Shown here one piece after another: positions 17,114 through 25,222 of a stretch of DNA of 64,000 nt. The DNA is from Actinoplanes sp. N902-109. Its GTDB lineage: Bacteria; Actinomycetota; Actinomycetes; Mycobacteriales; Micromonosporaceae. The notes under the pieces are model-generated. The model had not been told where the DNA came from. It worked only from the letters and a program-made list of their open reading frames with translations, and did not search any database. Position numbers and translations under genes: made by a program. Numbering within the stretch: the first letter of the stretch is position 1; every line of letters begins with the position of its first letter. The stretch is taken from positions 1,241,501 through 1,305,500 of the forward strand of contig NC_021191.1 in NCBI RefSeq assembly GCF_000389965.1, written 5' to 3'.

Positions 17114-17119
17114 GCACGG

Positions 17120-19618
17120 GTGGCAGCTGTGGACACCCCACCGACCGAGGCCAGCATCCGCCGTGCGCTGAAGCGTGCCGCCGCCGGAAAGGCGATCGAC
17201 GCCGATGAGGCGAGCGCCCTTCTCGCGGCCGACGGACCGCTGCTGGATGACCTGCTGGAGATCGCCGGAAACATCCGGGACGCCGGCTTGCGCGAGGCTG
17301 GGCGGCCGGGCGTCGTCACGTACTCCAAAAAGGTCTTCATCCCGCTGACCCGGCTCTGCCGCGATCGATGTCACTACTGCACCTTCGCGACGGTGCCGCA
17401 CCGGCTGCCCGCGGCTTTCCTGGAGCGCGACGAGGTGCTCGCCATCGCTCGCGAGGGGGCCGCGCAGGGCTGCAAGGAGGCCCTGTTCACGCTGGGTGAC
17501 CGGCCGGAGGACCGCTGGCCGGCGGCGCGGCAGTGGCTCGACGAGCGCGGCTACGACTCGACCCTGGACTACGTGCGGGCCTGCGCGATCGCCGTGCTGG
17601 AGGAGACCGGCCTGCTGCCGCATCTCAACCCGGGCGTGCTCAGCTGGGCGGATCTGCAGCGGCTCAAGCCGGTCGCGCCGAGCATGGGCATGATGCTGGA
17701 GACCACCGCCACCCGCCTGTGGTCGGAGCCGGGCCAGCCGCATTACGCCTCGCCCGACAAGGAACCGGCGGTCCGGTTGCGGGTGCTCGCCGACGCGGGC
17801 CGGGTCAACGTCCCGTTCACCACCGGCATCCTCATCGGCATCGGGGAGACCCGTGCCGAGCGCGCCGACGCCATCTTCGCGATGCGCCGCAGCTCCCGCG
17901 AGTACGGTCACATCCAGGAAGTCATCGTCCAGAACTTCCGCGCCAAGCCCGACACGGCGATGCGTGGCATGCCCGACGCCGAGCTGCGCGAGCTGGCGAC
18001 CACGGTGGCGGTGACCCGGGTGATCATGGGTCCGCGAGCCCGTATCCAGGCCCCGCCCAACCTCATCGACGCCGAGTTCGACCTGCTGCTGCGGGCGGGC
18101 ATCGACGACTGGGGCGGTGTCTCTCCGGTCACGCCCGACCACGTCAACCCCGAGCGGCCTTGGCCGCAGATCGAGCAGCTGCGCGAGATGTCCGCCCGGT
18201 CCGGCTTCGAGCTGCGCGAGCGCCTCACGATCTACCCCGAGTACGTACGCCGGGGGGAGGGCTGGCTCGATCCGCGTCTGGCCGCGCACGTGGCCGCGCT
18301 CTCCGACGAGTCCGGCCTGGCGCGCGAGGACGCCATGCCGGTCGGCCGCCCCTGGCAGGAACCGGATGAGGCGTACGCCACCGGGCGCACCGACCTGCAC
18401 GCCACCATCGACACCGAGGGTCGCACCGGTGACCGCCGCGGTGACTTCGATTCCGTGTACGGCGACTGGGACGAGGTGGCGGCGCACGTCTCCACCCCGG
18501 CGTTCGAGCGCGTCGAGACCGACGTCCTCGCCGGGTTGCGCCTGGCCGCGGAGGACCCGGCCAAGCTGCTGCTGCCCGAGCACGAGGACAAGGCGATGGC
18601 CCTGTTCAACGCCGACGGCTCGGCCCTCGACGAACTCGCCCGCATCGCCGACGACCTGCGCAAGGAGGTCAACGGCGAGGACATCACGTACGTGGTCAAC
18701 CGCAACATCAACTTCTCCAACGTCTGCTACGTCGGCTGCCGCTTCTGCGCCTTCGCCCAGCGTGAGAACGACGCGGACGCCTACCGCCTCTCCGTCGACC
18801 AGGTCGCCGACCGCGCCGAGGAGGCGTGGCGCGACGGTGCGACCGAGGTGTGCATGCAGGGCGGCATCGACCCCAAGATGCCCATCACCGCGTACGCCGA
18901 CCTGGTGCGCGCCGTGAAGCAGCGCGTCCCCGGCATGCACGTCCATGCGTTCTCGCCGATGGAGATCGTCACCGGTGCGTCCAAGGCCGGCGTGTCCGTC
19001 CGCGACTGGCTCACCGAGCTGCACGAGGCCGGCCTGGACACCATCCCCGGCACCGCCGCCGAGATCCTCGACGACGACGTGCGCTGGGTGCTGACCAAGG
19101 GCAAGCTGCCCGCCTCCACCTGGATCGACGTGGTCACCACCGCCCACCAGGTGGGCATCCGCTCCAGCTCCACGATGATGTACGGCCACGTCGACCACCC
19201 GCGCCAGTGGCTGGGCCACTTCCGCGTCCTCGCCGGCATCCAGGACGTCACCGGCGGCTTCACCGAGTTCGTGGCGCTCCCGTTCATCCACACCAACGCC
19301 CCGATCTACCTCGCCGGCATCGCCCGCCCCGGCCCCACCTGGCGGGAAAATCGGGTGGTCCACGCCATGGCTCGCATCCTGCTGCACGACCGCATCAACA
19401 ACATCCAGTGCTCCTGGGTCAAGCTCGGCGACGAGGGCACCATCGCCATGCTCAACGGCGGCTGCAACGACCTCGGCGGCACCCTGATGGAGGAAACCAT
19501 CTCCCGCATGGCCGGCTCAGAAAACGGCTCGGCCCGCACAGTCGCCGAACTCAAGGCCCTCGCCGCCCAGGCCGGCCGCCCCGCCGCCGAACGGACAACG
19601 GTGTACGGCCGGCGCTGA
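17120..19618 (+). CDS. fbiC: 7,8-didemethyl-8-hydroxy-5-deazariboflavin (FO) synthase, CofG-CofH fusion
   Basis: The 832-residue protein fuses two radical-SAM domains that build the FO deazaflavin from tyrosine and 5-amino-6-ribitylamino-uracil. The CofG half (residues 1 to about 400) has its 4Fe-4S motif CRDRCHYC at C80/C84/C87. The CofH half (about 430-832) has CYVGCRFC at C536/C540/C543. CofG landmarks include GMMLETTATRLW and GIGETRAERADAIF. CofH landmarks include EVCMQGGIDPKMP and HAFSPMEI. Length fits other actinobacterial FbiC proteins. It is transcribed alone and toward whiB. With fbiA and fbiB it supplies three of the four core F420 steps. Confidence 0.97.
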   Translation: MAAVDTPPTEASIRRALKRAAAGKAIDADEASALLAADGPLLDDLLEIAGNIRDAGLREAGRPGVVTYSKKVFIPLTRLCRDRCHYCTFATVPHRLPAAFLERDEVLAIAREGAAQGCKEALFTLGDRPEDRWPAARQWLDERGYDSTLDYVRACAIAVLEETGLLPHLNPGVLSWADLQRLKPVAPSMGMMLETTATRLWSEPGQPHYASPDKEPAVRLRVLADAGRVNVPFTTGILIGIGETRAERADAIFAMRRSSREYGHIQEVIVQNFRAKPDTAMRGMPDAELRELATTVAVTRVIMGPRARIQAPPNLIDAEFDLLLRAGIDDWGGVSPVTPDHVNPERPWPQIEQLREMSARSGFELRERLTIYPEYVRRGEGWLDPRLAAHVAALSDESGLAREDAMPVGRPWQEPDEAYATGRTDLHATIDTEGRTGDRRGDFDSVYGDWDEVAAHVSTPAFERVETDVLAGLRLAAEDPAKLLLPEHEDKAMALFNADGSALDELARIADDLRKEVNGEDITYVVNRNINFSNVCYVGCRFCAFAQRENDADAYRLSVDQVADRAEEAWRDGATEVCMQGGIDPKMPITAYADLVRAVKQRVPGMHVHAFSPMEIVTGASKAGVSVRDWLTELHEAGLDTIPGTAAEILDDDVRWVLTKGKLPASTWIDVVTTAHQVGIRSSSTMMYGHVDHPRQWLGHFRVLAGIQDVTGGFTEFVALPFIHTNAPIYLAGIARPGPTWRENRVVHAMARILLHDRINNIQCSWVKLGDEGTIAMLNGGCNDLGGTLMEETISRMAGSENGSARTVAELKALAAQAGRPAAERTTVYGRR

Positions 19619-19885
19619 GCGAGCTGCGAGCGGACGGCCTCCTGGCTCGCTCCGATTGCCTCGCCCGGTCCTGCTGCCGGACTTGTCTCCCTGGGCCGGC
19701 GGGCTGGCGAGCCTCGGTCTGCCGACGGGTTCGGTAGCTCGAGGCCCATGCGGGTGGACCTGCCGTAGCGCGGGGCCCCCGCCGACCGGGTTGTCCGGTT
19801 CGCCACCGTCCGCCGGTTCCGCCTGACTCGGCCGCTTGTCTGGCGCGGTCCGGCCCGCCGCTCTGGCTGCCTGCTCCGGCTGCCC

Positions 19886-20052
19886 GCTCCGGCCGCCCGG
19901 CGCAGCCAGGTCAGCTCGGGGCGGCTCGCTCGGACCGGTGTTCTGGGCAGGGCTTCCCGTGCCAATTTCCGGCGCGCTGGGCCTCGCACGCCGCACCGCG
20001 CCCGGCTCAGGACTACGGCCCGGCCGCACCGGATCGTGATGGCCGCACCGCC
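19886..20052. repeat. 167-bp direct repeat, copy 1
   Basis: The block from GCTCCGGCCGCCCGGC to GATGGCCGCACCGCC recurs at 20079-20245 with a constant 193-bp offset, scattered substitutions and no net indel. It includes CTTCCCGTGCCAATTTC. Confidence 0.85.
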
Positions 20053-20078
20053 TGGCCCGCCGCTCCGGCCGGCCCGCC

Positions 20079-20245
20079 GCTCCGGCCGCCCGGCGCAGCC
20101 AGGTCAGCTCGGGGCGGCTCGCTCGGACCGGTCTTCTGGGCAGGGCTTCCCGTGTCAATTCCTGGCGCGCTGAGCCTCGCACGCCGCACCGCGCCCGGCT
20201 CAGGACCACGGCCCGGCCGCACCGGCTCGTGATGGCCGCACCGCC
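20079..20245. repeat. 167-bp direct repeat, copy 2
   Basis: Second copy of 19886-20052. Differences include GTGTTCTGGG versus GTCTTCTGGG and GTGCCAATTTCC versus GTGTCAATTCCT. Confidence 0.85.
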
Positions 20246-20584
20246 CGGATCTGACTGTCGCTATCGCCCGGCCAGGTCCATGTCATCGCCGTCATTCCTC
20301 TCGCGACGGCGTCGCCGGAAGCGGATACCGCAACGGGACGCCGATCGGTCTGGAGCTTCGGTCCGGCGGTGTTTCGGGGAGCGTGGGGTTCCCTCGGGCG
20401 GCTGATGGTGAGGTCGCGACGGGCGGTTGGCAGCTGGGTGGCCGGTACAGCACAAATAGGGGTAATTTGGGCATGACGCGCCGACTGTGCGTTACCTCAT
20501 GACCGCTCCGAGAGATAGGGCTGGAACGGGACCGTGTGGGGACGACGGTGCCTCGTGGAAACGGGCCTATTTAGCAGGTTCGGC

Positions 20585-20614
20585 TTGACGACGCACGTCT
20601 TACACGCGTGTAAT
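20585..20614 (+). promoter_or_regulatory. whiB promoter with overlapping 14-bp palindrome
   Basis: TTGACG (20585-20590) and TGTAAT (20609-20614) are separated by 18 bp and form a plausible -35/-10 pair. The perfect palindrome TTACACGCGTGTAA (20600-20613) occupies the spacer and -10. A protein bound there would block polymerase. The half-site TTACAC resembles BldD-type half-sites, but the spacing is one base longer than the published BldD consensus as I recall it. Confidence 0.55.
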
Positions 20615-20731
20615 TTCAGTGGGGTTGTGGGAAAGCGGCGTCGCGAACCGCTCAATTCCCGCAAGAAACACGCCGCGTGCGTGGGGGGTCAGCGCAGGCA
20701 TCGCTGCCGGCGCGGAAAAGGAGGCACGCTG

Positions 20732-20989
20732 ATGGAAGCGCAGGTAGAAGGGGTCGACCTGCTGGGGGATGCGCCTGAGTGGCAGGAGCGGGCGCTGTGT
20801 TCGCAGACGGATCCGGAGGCATTCTTCCCGGAAAAAGGCGGTTCTACTCGCGAAGCCAAGCGAATCTGTGGCCGTTGTGACGTCAAAGCCGAATGCCTTG
20901 AGTATGCGCTCGGTCACGATGAGCGATTTGGCATCTGGGGCGGCCTGTCCGAGCGGGAGCGCCGCAAGCTCAAGCGCCGGGTGGCCTGA
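20732..20989 (+). CDS. whiB: WhiB-family iron-sulfur transcription factor
   Basis: The 85-residue product is a WhiB-like (Wbl) regulator of the developmental WhiB/WhmD (WhiB2) type. Its 4Fe-4S ligands are C23, C46, C49 and C55, in the CxxC pattern CGRCDVKAEC. The sigma-factor-binding turn GIWGG follows at residues 67-71, then a basic DNA-contacting tail (SERERRKLKRRVA). WhiB proteins of this class act with WhiA to control septation in filamentous actinomycetes. The start is ATG 20732, because AAGGAGG lies 8-9 nt upstream and the family begins here; the frame is open for 200 more bases but that part is not WhiB-like. Regulation is probably through the palindrome in its promoter. Confidence 0.94.
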   Translation: MEAQVEGVDLLGDAPEWQERALCSQTDPEAFFPEKGGSTREAKRICGRCDVKAECLEYALGHDERFGIWGGLSERERRKLKRRVA

Positions 20990-21344
20990 CCGGCGGCTCT
21001 CGTGACGATGCCGGGGGGCCAGGTTACGAGACAGGCGAACGACGACGAGCGAAGTCCACCGACATCGCCGTGCGGTGGGGGCATATCCGACACCGCGGAC
21101 ACAAGGACTGACAGCAGTGCGACGGGCCGCGGGTCCATGAGGTGGGGGCCTCCTGGACCGCGCCCGGCCCGCGCTGAACGGCTCGAACGCCTCGACCAGT
21201 TCCGCTTGGTTCGGACCGGTCAGGAGATGACTTGGTTCCGACCGGTCAGGAAATGACTTGGTTAGGACCGGTCAGGAGATGACTTGGTTCGGACCGGTCA
21301 GGAGCTGATCGGTGCCCCGCCATGATGAGCCGAGGTCGTGCCGG
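20990..21344. other. Convergent spacer with 26-bp tandem array
   Basis: The 355-base gap between whiB and the leftward metallopeptidase-like gene holds no convincing gene. Its second half is a 26-bp tandem repeat (listed separately). Confidence 0.6.
21205..21302. repeat. 26-bp tandem repeat, 4 copies
   Basis: ACCGGTCAGG occurs at 21215, 21241, 21267 and 21293, an exact 26-bp period, joined by AGATGACTTGGTTCGG with occasional substitutions. Each unit carries the palindrome ACCGGT. Confidence 0.9.
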
Positions 21345-21830
21345 TCAGGTCAGTTCGTCGGGATCGACGCCGAGGAGGTTGGCGACCTGCTCGATGATGA
21401 CGTCGTGGACCAGATCGGCGAGGTCTTCGCGGTCCATGGCGCGGAATTCGAGCGGGCGGCGGTAGAGCACGATGCGCGGGGGCAGCTCCTGGCGGCCCGG
21501 GCGACCGGGGAGCAGGCGGGCCAGCGGGACCTCGCCGTCCTCGAGGACGTCGGAGTCGTAAACGTTGAGCTCGGGCGGCACGTCTTCGACGGCGAACTCG
21601 ACGCCGGCCAGTTCCTTGGCGTAGCGGCGTTCGAGGCCTTCGACCGTGTCCAGCACGAGATCGTCGAAAATCTCCGCCTTGGTGCGGGCCAGTGGCACGG
21701 TGGCCGGGACGAGTCGGCCGCGCAGCCCGCGCCCGTGCCGGTCACGGCGGGCGGGACGGCCCGGTCCGGCTGATCGAGCGGTCCGGCCCGGTTCGGAGCC
21801 GGCCCGGCGGCGGTCGGGACTGGTTGTCAC
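21345..21830 (-). CDS. Metallopeptidase-fold protein (DUF1025-like) with degenerate active site
   Basis: The 161-residue product has a basic, disordered N-terminus of about 50 residues. A minimal zincin-like domain of the DUF1025 type follows: FDDLVLDTVEGLERRYAKEL, VEFAVEDVPP and PPRIVLYRRPLEF. In active members the last helix carries HExxH. Here it reads LVHDVIIEQVANLLG, keeping the first His but not the full pair. Actinobacterial members commonly look like this, so catalysis is doubtful. It is divergent to the DUF3499 gene, a frequent neighbour in actinobacteria. It starts at GTG 21830 with TAGGCT 6 nt upstream. Confidence 0.82.
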   Translation of the reverse strand: MTTSPDRRRAGSEPGRTARSAGPGRPARRDRHGRGLRGRLVPATVPLARTKAEIFDDLVLDTVEGLERRYAKELAGVEFAVEDVPPELNVYDSDVLEDGEVPLARLLPGRPGRQELPPRIVLYRRPLEFRAMDREDLADLVHDVIIEQVANLLGVDPDELT

Positions 21831-21836
21831 GCCGCC

Positions 21837-21842
21837 AGCCTA
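21837..21842 (-). promoter_or_regulatory. -10 hexamer TAGGCT, leaderless type (minus strand)
   Basis: On the minus strand TAGGCT lies 6 nt before the GTG start at 21830. Confidence 0.55.
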
Positions 21843-22004
21843 GCCCGCAAAAGGCGTCGGCCGTGGTCAGGCTGTGTCCAACACGTTTCGGTCGAGGGAA
21901 TTCGTCCCTTTGGGACGGCGTGTCGGAGCGTCATGTCAAAATCGTGATGCATCAACGGTCGGCGTGTCGCGGCTGCATCGGCCACGCGCGAGCGCGCTTA
22001 GAGA

Positions 22005-22010
22005 TAACGT
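22005..22010 (+). promoter_or_regulatory. -10 hexamer TAACGT, leaderless type
   Basis: TAACGT lies 6 nt before the GTG start at 22017. Confidence 0.55.
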
Positions 22011-22016
22011 GCCGCC

Positions 22017-22382
22017 GTGAGGTCCCCACGGCGCTGCTCCCGTAACGGCTGTCCCCGGCAGGCGGTCGCCACCCTGACCTACGTCTACAGCGATTCCACG
22101 GCGGTGGTCGGGCCCCTGGCCGCCTTCGCGGAACCGCACACGTACGACCTCTGCGAACCCCACGCGCGCAGCCTCACCGCCCCCCGAGGCTGGGAACTGG
22201 TCCGCCACGACGGCGATTTCGCACCCCCGCCCCCCACCACCGACGACCTGGTGGCCCTGGCCGACGCTGTCCGCGAAGCAGCCCGGCCCGCACCGCCGCC
22301 CCGCCCCGAGGAGCACGACAACCTGCCCGGGCACCAGACCGGGCGTCGCGGTCACCTGCGGGTCATCCCGCCCCCTCACTGA
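22017..22382 (+). CDS. DUF3499 family protein
   Basis: The 121-residue protein begins with RRCSRNGCPRQAVATLTYVY and continues with a segment ending YDLCEPHARSLTAPRGWEL, the conserved pattern of DUF3499. The paired CxxxxC and CxxH motifs suggest a small zinc-binding domain. The remaining 60 residues are Pro/Arg-rich and probably disordered. No function is known for the family. In many actinobacteria it sits next to the DUF1025-like metallopeptidase gene, as here in divergent orientation 186 bp away. The -10 hexamer 6 nt before the GTG supports this start. Confidence 0.85.
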   Translation: MRSPRRCSRNGCPRQAVATLTYVYSDSTAVVGPLAAFAEPHTYDLCEPHARSLTAPRGWELVRHDGDFAPPPPTTDDLVALADAVREAARPAPPPRPEEHDNLPGHQTGRRGHLRVIPPPH

Positions 22383-22467
22383 CCCTCCCCGGCCGGCGAG
22401 GGCGAGGTGCCGACGGCGGGGACCGCAGTGCCGCGCGGCCGCGTTCGTCCGTACGTGAAAGCCGGGA

Positions 22468-23463
22468 TCACGGCAGGGCGATCAGGTTGTAGCGGTTCTT
22501 CAGCCACGGGATGACCGTTTTGTACGCCACGATGGTGTCCGGCTGGCCGTAGTCGTGGGACAGGACGATCGCGCCCACGGTGACTTTCTTCTTGACCGCC
22601 TTGATGACGCGGGCCTCGTGGGTGCCGTCGGAGCTGTCCGTGGTGTGGTCCCAGTCCCGCGGGTCGACCCGCCAGTAGATCGAGGTCATGCCCAGGTCGG
22701 TGGCTGCCTTGACGAACGCCGGCGTGAAGTTGCCGCCCGGGGCGCGCATGTACTTGATCTGTGCACCCGGCACGGCCGCGCGGATGGCCTCGTTGGTCTT
22801 CGCCAGATCGGCCCGGATGGCGGCCGGTTTCTGCTTGCCGAGGGTCAGGCTGTGGTTCCAGGTGTGGTTGCAGAGGGTGTGGCCTTCGGCGGCGATGCGC
22901 CGTACGAGATCGGGGTGGGCCGCGGCATTCTCACCCACGAGGCAGAATGTCGCTTTCACCCCCTCTTTCTTCAAGAGGTCGAGCATCTTCGGCGTCTGTA
23001 CGGGGTCGGGTCCGTCATCGAACGTCAGTGCCACCGACGTGCTGCCCGTCGTCATGAGGCTGTTCGCCGGCCCGTCGCCGTGCCGGATGTGGGCCGGAGC
23101 GGCGGAGGCGGTATCGGATGGCGTCGAGGGTTCCGGAGCGGTGCCGGCGGTTGCCGAATCGGGTTGGCCGTTAAGCCCGGACGAGGACGCGGCCGCCGAA
23201 GAACCGGAGGAGGACGCGGCCGTCGAGGATCCGGAGGAGGACGCGGCCGTCGAGGATCCGGAGGAGGACGCGGCGCCTGAAGCGGCCCCGGAAGCCGGCG
23301 CGGCGTGCGCTGTGCCGGAGGAGTGCGAGGAGGAGGACGCCGACGGCGCCACCCAGGAAGGCGCGACCCGCGACGGTGAGGCCTCGACCGCCCACGCCGC
23401 GGTGCCGCAGCCCGCGAGCCCAGCCAGCGCAAGGCCGGTCACCATCATCTTGAGGTTGCGCAT
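22468..23463 (-). CDS. Lipoprotein polysaccharide deacetylase (CE4/NodB domain)
   Basis: The 331-residue product has a lipoprotein signal: MRNLKMMVTGLALAGLAGC, with lipobox LAGC. A Ser/Ala/Pro-rich linker of about 110 residues contains a 9-residue tandem repeat (ASSSGSST-like; 27-bp DNA unit at 23204, 23231 and 23258). The NodB domain then shows TFDDGPD (catalytic Asp and metal-binding Asp), HTWNH (metal His pair), RAPGGNFT and VLSHDYG. Such enzymes remove acetyl groups from GlcNAc or MurNAc in cell-wall glycans outside the membrane. ATG 23463 is chosen because it gives the signal peptide. An upstream extension in the same frame has no support. Confidence 0.9.
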   Translation of the reverse strand: MRNLKMMVTGLALAGLAGCGTAAWAVEASPSRVAPSWVAPSASSSSHSSGTAHAAPASGAASGAASSSGSSTAASSSGSSTAASSSGSSAAASSSGLNGQPDSATAGTAPEPSTPSDTASAAPAHIRHGDGPANSLMTTGSTSVALTFDDGPDPVQTPKMLDLLKKEGVKATFCLVGENAAAHPDLVRRIAAEGHTLCNHTWNHSLTLGKQKPAAIRADLAKTNEAIRAAVPGAQIKYMRAPGGNFTPAFVKAATDLGMTSIYWRVDPRDWDHTTDSSDGTHEARVIKAVKKKVTVGAIVLSHDYGQPDTIVAYKTVIPWLKNRYNLIALP

Positions 23464-23646
23464 CTCCACATCTCCGTCCGCAAGAGCAACACCAGGACGG
23501 AGAGAAGAATGGTCGCCGGTGCCGGCGCGGGAAGCGTTCCCGCCGATGCCTGGCACACATGGGGGAGAAGCCGACGCCAGGGCCGCGGTCCGGGTGCGCG
23601 GGGGAGAACCCGAGGGCGGTGCGTCAGGGCAGCAGCCGACCCCGGT

Positions 23647-25071
23647 TCAGAGCTCCACCCCTGTCAGCACCATCACGCGCGGCTCGGTGTAGTCCTCCAT
23701 CGCGCTCGCCACGCCCTCGCGCCCGCTGCCGCTGCCTTTCACGCCTCCGTACGGCATCTGGTCGGCACGGTAGCTGGGTACGTCACCCACGATCACGCCG
23801 CCCACCCGGAGGTGCCGGTGTGCCGCGAAGGCCGTCTGCAGGTCGTGGGTGAAGACGCCGGCCTGCAGTCCGTACGCGGAATCGTTGATCGCGGCGAAGC
23901 CGGCCGGGTCGTCGGGGACCGGGGAGACGACCAGGACGGGGCCGAAAACCTCCTCCGCCATCACCTTGGCGTCGGCCGGGACGCCGGTGAGGATCGTCGG
24001 CGAGTACGTGGCGCCGTCCCTTTTGCCCCCTGTCACCACGGTCGCGCCCGCCGCGACGGCCTCGTCCACCCAGGCTGCCACGCGCCTGGCGGCGTCCTCG
24101 CTGATCATCGGGCCGACGTCGACGGCGGGATCGGCCGGATCGCCGGTGACCAGGGCTTCGACCGCCGCGGTGAGGCGTGGCAGGAAGTCCAGTGTGTCGT
24201 TGACGAAAACCCGTTGCACCGCGATGCAGCTCTGACCCGCCTGATAATTCGCAAATATCGCCACTCGCTGCGCCGCCCAGTCGAGGTCCTTGTCGCTGCC
24301 GTAGTCGGCGCAGAGCAGGACCGCGGCGTTGCCACCGAGTTCGAGCGTGACGTGTTTGTCCGGTGCCGCGCGGCGGATCGCGGCGCCGACCGGGCCCGAG
24401 CCGGTGACCGAGACGATCGGCAGCCGGGGGTCGGTGACCAGGGCGGACGCGCGCTCGTTGGGAACCGGCAGGATGGAGAACATGCCGGCCGGCAGGTCCG
24501 TCCCGGCCAGGATCGAACCGAGCAGCAGCGCCGTCAGCGGCGTGGCCGGAGCCGGTTTGAGCACGATCGGCGCGCCCACCGCGAGCGCCGGTGCGACCTT
24601 GTGGGCGACCAGGTTCAGCGGGAAGTTGAAGGGTGAGATGCCCAGCACCGGACCACGCGGCACGCGCCGGACCACGGCGAGGCGGCCGGTGCCGCCGGGA
24701 TCGGTGTCGAGCCGTTGCAAGCCGCCGCTGAACCGGCGGGCCTCCTCGGCGGCCCAGCGGAACACCGACACGGCCCGGTCCGCCTCGATCAACGCCCACT
24801 TCACCGGCTTGCCGTTCTCGGCCGTGATCAGCTCGGCGATCTCCTGCCGCCGCTCGGCGATCCGGTGTGCGACATGATCCAGCGCAGCTGCGCGCACGTG
24901 GGCGGGCAGGGCCGCGGCCTCCTCCGCCACGCCGGCCGCTGCCGCGACGGCGGCCTCGACCTGATCTTCCGTGGCCCAGGTGGTACGGCCGACCGGCCGG
25001 CCGTCGTAGGGGTGGTTGACGATCACCTCGTCGTCGCCGTGTGCCGGCGCGCCCGCGACATAGAAGTCCAC
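23647..25071 (-). CDS. NAD(P)-dependent aldehyde dehydrogenase
   Basis: The 474-residue protein is a canonical ALDH-superfamily enzyme that oxidises an aldehyde to the acid. The cofactor loop is GISPFNFPLNLVAHKVAPAL, the general-base Glu lies in VTLELGGNAA, and the catalytic Cys in AGQSCIAVQRV. EEVFGPVLVVSPV and MPYGGVKGSGSGREG are near the C-terminus. It is closest in look to the succinate-semialdehyde/GAPN-like group, but the substrate cannot be deduced. GTG 25071 is supported by TACGCT 6 nt upstream. It is divergent from the GAF-domain regulator, so it may share its control. Confidence 0.9.
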   Translation of the reverse strand: MDFYVAGAPAHGDDEVIVNHPYDGRPVGRTTWATEDQVEAAVAAAAGVAEEAAALPAHVRAAALDHVAHRIAERRQEIAELITAENGKPVKWALIEADRAVSVFRWAAEEARRFSGGLQRLDTDPGGTGRLAVVRRVPRGPVLGISPFNFPLNLVAHKVAPALAVGAPIVLKPAPATPLTALLLGSILAGTDLPAGMFSILPVPNERASALVTDPRLPIVSVTGSGPVGAAIRRAAPDKHVTLELGGNAAVLLCADYGSDKDLDWAAQRVAIFANYQAGQSCIAVQRVFVNDTLDFLPRLTAAVEALVTGDPADPAVDVGPMISEDAARRVAAWVDEAVAAGATVVTGGKRDGATYSPTILTGVPADAKVMAEEVFGPVLVVSPVPDDPAGFAAINDSAYGLQAGVFTHDLQTAFAAHRHLRVGGVIVGDVPSYRADQMPYGGVKGSGSGREGVASAMEDYTEPRVMVLTGVEL

Positions 25072-25077
25072 GCGCCG

Positions 25078-25083
25078 AGCGTA
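25078..25083 (-). promoter_or_regulatory. -10 hexamer TACGCT, leaderless type (minus strand)
   Basis: On the minus strand TACGCT lies 6 nt before the GTG start of the aldehyde dehydrogenase at 25071. Confidence 0.55.
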
Positions 25084-25187
25084 AGCCCGCGCAGTGCCGA
25101 TCGAGCCGGACCGCGCACCAGCCGGATGGTCCGGACGGGATCGGGGAGGGCACGTCAACCGGAATCAGCGGGCTGTTGTCGCCTCCG

Positions 25188-25201
25188 GTGACGTGGGTCA
25201 C
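25188..25201. promoter_or_regulatory. GTGAC-N4-GTCAC dyad before GAF regulator gene
   Basis: A perfect 5-bp-arm palindrome lies 21 nt upstream of ATG 25223, in the divergent region between the aldehyde dehydrogenase and the regulator. Its place fits autoregulation, but no binding protein is known. Confidence 0.35.
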
Positions 25202-25222
25202 GATAGGGGCTGGAGGTGCGGC

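Larger units (their letters stand above)
19619..20731. other. 1.1-kb intergenic region upstream of whiB
   Basis: The first 630 bases are dominated by a 167-bp imperfect direct repeat (listed separately). From about 20250 to 20580 I see no gene, although two short leftward frames exist there; they are Pro/Ser/Arg-rich and unconvincing. Base composition becomes less GC-rich from about 20440, and the last 150 bases carry the whiB promoter elements. Confidence 0.6.

Noticed and set aside
16976..19387. 803-codon leftward frame antisense to fbiC
   Set aside because: The opposite strand encodes a complete FbiC with both Fe-S motifs; the antisense frame is open only because of GC bias.
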